Below are positions 5,737 to 8,495 of a stretch of DNA of 8,495 nucleotides, one piece after another. A program made the translations under genes and the position numbers. Below the pieces are notes generated by a model. It made no database searches and was not told the DNA's origin. It saw nothing but the letters and a program-made list of their open reading frames with translations. Source of the stretch: Campylobacterota bacterium (GTDB lineage Bacteria; Campylobacterota; Campylobacteria; Campylobacterales; Sulfurovaceae); the NCBI GenBank assembly GCA_022600655.1, contig JAHZJZ010000276.1, positions 1 through 8,495 of the forward strand, given 5' to 3'. Every line of letters begins with the position of its first letter. The stretch's first letter is position 1.

Positions 5737-5804
5737 CATGGGCATTCCTGCCCATGAAAGATATTCAATATTAGTTCATCGTGGGCAGGAATGCCCCACG
5801 CTAC
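5733..5804. repeat. REPIN-like element: two inverted GTAG-type REP hairpins
   Basis: The element begins GTAG (5733-5736) and ends CTAC (5801-5804). Hairpin 1 (5737-5756) is CATGGGCA-TTCC-TGCCCATG, perfect. Hairpin 2 (5780-5800) is CGTGGGCA-GGAA-TGCCCCACG with one bulged C. The two are reverse complements of each other in 15 of 16 core positions, separated by a 23-bp AT-rich spacer. A GTAG head followed by an imperfect palindrome, arranged as an inverted pair, is the established layout of REP elements mobilised by RAYT (IS200-like tyrosine) transposases. Hairpin 1 carries a compensated change (C-G to T-A pairing), which preserves the stem. The element has no U-tract, so it is not a classical terminator, but it may affect mRNA stability or expression between the two genes. 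The ribosome site of the next gene begins directly after it. Confidence 0.8.
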
Positions 5805-5820
5805 AAAAAGGAGTAGAACA

Positions 5821-6597
5821 ATGAGCAGTCGAGTGATGAGTGTAGCTGGAACTTTTTATCCAAACAGCTGCCAAGAGATAAAAAAATATATTACAAAATT
5901 TGATGCGATGCAAAAAACAGAAGTTAAACCGAAGTTTGAACCTAAAGCGATTATCTCACCCCATGCAGGGTATGTCTATAGTGGGTTTACAGCCAACTGT
6001 GCTTATAAGTTAATCGATAAAAGTAAATTTAAACGAGTGGTAGTTGTGGGTCCAAGCCACCGTATCTATATGAAGGGGGCAAGTATCGCTCTTTATGATA
6101 AGTATGATACACCGTGTGGAGCAGTGCCTATAGATATAGAGTACAGTAAAAAACTTATGCAGAAGTATGATGTGCTTGGTTTTGCTAATGATATGCACAA
6201 AGAACACTCAACAGAGACGCAGATACCTTTTATAAAGCACTATTTTCCTGAAACTAAAATAGTAGAAATTGTTTATGGAGATATAGACTATAAAGAGTTG
6301 GCACTAGTAGTGAAAGAGGTATTAGATGAACCTGAAACACTATTGGTTATTAGTACTGATTTGAGTCACTTTCATACACTTAAAGAAGCAAACAAAGTAG
6401 ATGGTCTCTGTATAGAAGGGATAAAAAAACTTGATATGAGACTATTAAACAGTGGATGTGAAGCGTGTGGACTGCTTGGGGTTAAAGCACTTATCTCTGT
6501 AGCCAAAGAGAGTCAAGTGATTGACTATCGTACCAGCTATGATGCAAGTGGAGATGATAAACGGGTGGTTGGGTATTTGTCGGTTTTGGTGAGATAA
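5821..6597 (+). CDS. amrB: MEMO1-like protein (AmmeMemoRadiSam system protein B)
   Basis: This 258-residue MEMO/LigB-fold protein starts MSSRVMSVAGTFYP, close to the family's 'VAGSFYP' N-terminus. The conserved metal-site-like residues are all visible: His48 in ISPHAGYVYSG, His80 in VVGPSHR, Asp180 and His183 in STDLSHFH, and Cys216 in CEACGL. They correspond to His49, His81, Asp189, His192 and Cys244 of human MEMO1 as I recall them. The fold is related to class III extradiol dioxygenases, but no dioxygenase activity is established for the family. The start at 5821 is preceded by AAAGGAG with 7-base spacing. The alternative ATG at 5791 lies inside the REPIN hairpin and would add ten residues encoded by repeat DNA, so it is rejected. 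The gene is the third of the operon and converges on the permease gene with a 1-bp gap. Confidence 0.93.
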   Translation: MSSRVMSVAGTFYPNSCQEIKKYITKFDAMQKTEVKPKFEPKAIISPHAGYVYSGFTANCAYKLIDKSKFKRVVVVGPSHRIYMKGASIALYDKYDTPCGAVPIDIEYSKKLMQKYDVLGFANDMHKEHSTETQIPFIKHYFPETKIVEIVYGDIDYKELALVVKEVLDEPETLLVISTDLSHFHTLKEANKVDGLCIEGIKKLDMRLLNSGCEACGLLGVKALISVAKESQVIDYRTSYDASGDDKRVVGYLSVLVR

Positions 6598-6598
6598 C

Positions 6599-7810
6599 TT
6601 AGAGTAAGCTACCCACATGAATAATTAAAACAATCGATGAACTGATAAACCCAACATAAGGCAACCAAAGAGGCACATTAAACCCACTATGTCTTCCCTC
6701 ACGCTTCTTAATGGTAATGAGTGCAATATTAATCAGTGCAAAAAGCACTAAAATAATGGTACTGGTCGATTTAGCCAATATAACCAAGTCAAACCCCAGT
6801 GCCAGTAGTAGCACAATGACCATAACAAAGAGTGTGGCGTAGATAGGGGTTTGCGTAGTTTTATTGACTTCAGAGAAGATTTTGAGCCTGTTCTTTTTGG
6901 AGATACCATAAAGCACACGCGAAGCCATAATAATCTGTACCAAGGCTCCATTGAGTCCAGCCAAAATTCCAATTGACCAGATAGCAAGGTAGCCTAAGTG
7001 ACTGTGTTGTTTGGCTATTTGAGCCAGTGGTGCGTGAGCATCAGCAAAGGTTTTCATATCCATGCTATAGATAGCAACAACAGCAACCAGTAGATAGATA
7101 ACAAAAGTAACAGCAATACTCACCATAATAGCTATGGGTAGGGTTCGTTTGACATCTTTGACCTCTTGGGCGATATTGACCATATCTTCAAAGCCTATAA
7201 AGGCATAAAATATAAGGAAAATTCCTACAAAGATACCTTGCCATACCTCTAAGTTCATCGGTGGGATAAGCTCTTGATAGTTGTTTTGAAGCATGGTAAA
7301 ACTATCACTGGCGATATAGATAATAAAGAGTAGTCCACCCACCTCTATAATGGTAATAATAGTCGAGAACCAAACCGACTCTTTAATGCCCCAGATGGCA
7401 ATAGCTCCCATAAAAAGAACCAAGCCTACAATATAAACAAGGTTAGAGATAGGTAATAACTCTACTAAAAATCGTGCCATCGCTACGGTAAGCGTGGCTG
7501 TAGAGACCACCCCTGTAAAGATAACCAACCATCCTACTATTTGAGCTAAATTTTCACTGCTAAATGCCTCTTTAACATAGTGAGCCTCTCCAGCACTAAC
7601 AGGGTAACGAGAAGAGAGTTCAGCGTAAGATAGTGCAGAGAAAAGAGCAATAAGTGTGGCTAAAAAGAGTGCAACTGGGGTAAAGAGACCAGCAGCACCT
7701 ACTACCTCACCCAAAAGAGCATAGAAACCACCACCTACAATGGTTCCTACACCGTAGAAGATTAAAAATGGCAGGGATATGACCCGTTTGAGTTCTGTTT
7801 CTGTTTCCAT
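6599..7810 (-). CDS. APC-superfamily amino acid-type permease
   Basis: The product is a 403-residue integral membrane protein with about 11-12 hydrophobic segments. The first contains the APC substrate motif GVGTIVGGGFY (residues 20-30), and residues 201-228 carry FYAFIGFEDMVNIAQEV...RTLPIAI, the conserved cytoplasmic segment of amino acid/polyamine/cation-type transporters. It probably moves an amino acid or amine across the inner membrane by proton or exchange coupling. The substrate cannot be told from sequence. It is slightly shorter than typical APC permeases (about 430-480 residues), mostly through short loops and tail. The ATG at 7810 lies only 5 bases behind a TATAAT box and has no Shine-Dalgarno. 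An in-frame TAA just upstream excludes a longer form. It stands alone, convergent with the MEMO gene and divergent from mlaA. Confidence 0.9.
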   Translation of the reverse strand: METETELKRVISLPFLIFYGVGTIVGGGFYALLGEVVGAAGLFTPVALFLATLIALFSALSYAELSSRYPVSAGEAHYVKEAFSSENLAQIVGWLVIFTGVVSTATLTVAMARFLVELLPISNLVYIVGLVLFMGAIAIWGIKESVWFSTIITIIEVGGLLFIIYIASDSFTMLQNNYQELIPPMNLEVWQGIFVGIFLIFYAFIGFEDMVNIAQEVKDVKRTLPIAIMVSIAVTFVIYLLVAVVAIYSMDMKTFADAHAPLAQIAKQHSHLGYLAIWSIGILAGLNGALVQIIMASRVLYGISKKNRLKIFSEVNKTTQTPIYATLFVMVIVLLLALGFDLVILAKSTSTIILVLFALINIALITIKKREGRHSGFNVPLWLPYVGFISSSIVLIIHVGSLL

Positions 7811-7815
7811 GTTAA

Positions 7816-7824
7816 ATTATAGCA
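7816..7824 (-). promoter_or_regulatory. Extended -10 promoter abutting the permease start codon
   Basis: The minus strand reads TGCTATAAT, with its last T six bases before the A of ATG 7810. Transcription would start at or within the start codon. Together with the missing Shine-Dalgarno this predicts a leaderless mRNA. Confidence 0.6.
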
Positions 7825-7838
7825 TAAAGCGTTGTGCT

Positions 7839-7847
7839 TTTATAGCA
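7839..7847 (-). promoter_or_regulatory. Second, upstream extended -10-like box of the permease gene
   Basis: The minus strand reads TGCTATAAA. The 9-mer TTATAGCAT is repeated on the plus strand at 7817-7825 and 7840-7848, two helical turns apart (23 bp). This can be an alternative promoter giving a leader of about 22-24 nt, which would still lack a ribosome site, or a direct-repeat binding site. AAAGC and GCTTT between them (7827-7841) could also form a small hairpin. Confidence 0.35.
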
Positions 7848-7896
7848 TTTTAACCAAACTATTGTTAGTATATATGAAACTTTAAAGGGCTATAAA

Positions 7897-8495
7897 ATGA
7901 GATATTTAATCTTAGTTTTTGTAACACTGTTTTTTCTAGGTTGTTCTGGAAAGATTGATGCTATAACCCCCAATGAGCAGAATAGTTCAGTAGCTGTAAG
8001 TGACTCTTTTGAAGATGAGTTTGAGAGTGAGTTTGAAGAGGAAAAGCATGAGGTTTCTGACCCTTTAGTGGGTTATAACCGAGCCATGACAGCTTTTAAT
8101 GATAGAGTCTACCGATATGCTCTCAACCCTGCAGCAAAGGGGTATGCCTTTATGGTTCCACAACCAGCAAGAGTAGGTGTCTCTAATTTTTTTAGTAATT
8201 TGAAGTTTCCTATTCACTTTACCAATAACCTTCTACAGCTCAAATTTGATAATAGTATGCATGAGTTGGCACGGTTTATGATTAACTCAACTGTTGGGGT
8301 GTTAGGATTTATAGATGTGGCAGAGTATGCTGGGATTGAGCCTCATGAGGAAGACTTTGGTCAAACGTTGGGGCATTATGGGGTAGGTTCTGGTTTTCAT
8401 TTGGTACTGCCATTTCTTGGCTCATCAAATTTAAGAGATACGATTGGATTAGGGGTAGATATGTACGCTTCCCCTGTGGATTATATGCATCAACC
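7897..8495 (+). CDS. mlaA: MlaA/VacJ-family outer-membrane lipoprotein (3' partial)
   Basis: MlaA removes mislocalised phospholipids from the outer leaflet of the outer membrane and passes them to the Mla retrograde pathway (family knowledge). The window holds 199 codons. A signal peptide MRYLILVFVTLFFLGC ends in a lipobox with Cys16 and Ser17 at +2, consistent with outer-membrane sorting. Its -3 residue is Phe, slightly off consensus. Residues ~36-52 form an unusually acidic linker (DSFEDEFESEFEEEKHE). The MlaA domain then follows with DPLVGYNRAMTAFNDRVYRY, NNLLQLKF, INSTVGVLGFIDVAEYAGIE and GVGSGFHLVLPFLGSSNLRD, the family's most conserved block. AAAGGG about 9 bases before ATG 7897 is the ribosome site. 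The rest lies beyond the window, where mlaBCDEF-type partners might follow. Confidence 0.92.
   Translation, partial: MRYLILVFVTLFFLGCSGKIDAITPNEQNSSVAVSDSFEDEFESEFEEEKHEVSDPLVGYNRAMTAFNDRVYRYALNPAAKGYAFMVPQPARVGVSNFFSNLKFPIHFTNNLLQLKFDNSMHELARFMINSTVGVLGFIDVAEYAGIEPHEEDFGQTLGHYGVGSGFHLVLPFLGSSNLRDTIGLGVDMYASPVDYMHQ

Noticed and set aside
5737..5800. Rho-independent terminator between the radical SAM and MEMO genes
   Set aside because: The stems are strong, but neither is followed by a T-tract in either direction. GTAG/CTAC ends and inverted pairing fit a REPIN better, and the genes belong to one conserved system.
5791..5820. Upstream ATG start for the MEMO gene
   Set aside because: The ATG is inside hairpin 2 of the REPIN element and has no ribosome site. 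ATG 5821 has AAAGGAG at proper spacing and gives the family N-terminus.
6748..6987. Minus-strand frame overlapping the permease gene
   Set aside because: It is a shadow in another frame of the APC permease and has no features of its own.
1..8495. CRISPR array, tRNA, rRNA, integrase or transposase gene
   Set aside because: No regularly spaced repeats, tRNA-like cloverleaf, rRNA-like stretch or recombinase protein was seen on either strand. This is by-eye inspection only.

Overview
The window looks like a piece of a Campylobacterota (former Epsilonproteobacteria) chromosome, probably from the Sulfurovum/Sulfurimonas part of the group. This is an inference from its AT-rich coding style, tight gene packing, extended -10 promoters (TGn-TATAAT) without clear -35 boxes, and the kinds of proteins encoded. 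No rRNA or other phylogenetic marker is present, so the genus is not established.

Left part (1-2825), accessory DNA. The window opens inside a visibly AT-richer gene for a DUF1565-like right-handed beta-helix protein whose 5' end lies outside. Next comes a scarred region. It holds a truncated second copy of the downstream gene at 2850-3455, a complete MazEF-type toxin-antitoxin pair on the minus strand with a good sigma70 promoter and a candidate operator, the last ~50 codons of a PIN-domain toxin, and an intact ribbon-helix-helix antitoxin just behind that remnant. The duplicated 225/249-bp segments lie in direct orientation and bracket the toxin-antitoxin block. All 17 differences inside the shared reading frame are synonymous.

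Middle part (2850-6597). A cysteine-free Crp/Fnr-family regulator and a conserved membrane protein of unknown function form a minus-strand overlapping pair. Divergent from them, with back-to-back promoters in an 85-bp gap, runs a three-gene operon: AMMECR1-domain protein, radical SAM protein, MEMO1-like protein. This is the 'AmmeMemoRadiSam' system, a widely conserved trio whose biochemical function is not established to my knowledge. A 72-bp REPIN-like element (two inverted GTAG-type REP hairpins) sits between the radical SAM and MEMO genes. Its GTAG head overlaps the radical SAM stop codon.

Right part (6599-8495). An APC-superfamily amino-acid-type permease converges on the MEMO gene with one base between their stop codons. 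It appears to start right behind an extended -10 box, so it may be translated from a leaderless mRNA. Divergent from it is an MlaA/VacJ outer-membrane lipoprotein gene, cut by the window end.

The most interesting items are the AmmeMemoRadiSam operon with its divergent regulator, the REPIN placed inside it, and the synonymous-only partial gene duplication around the toxin-antitoxin island.
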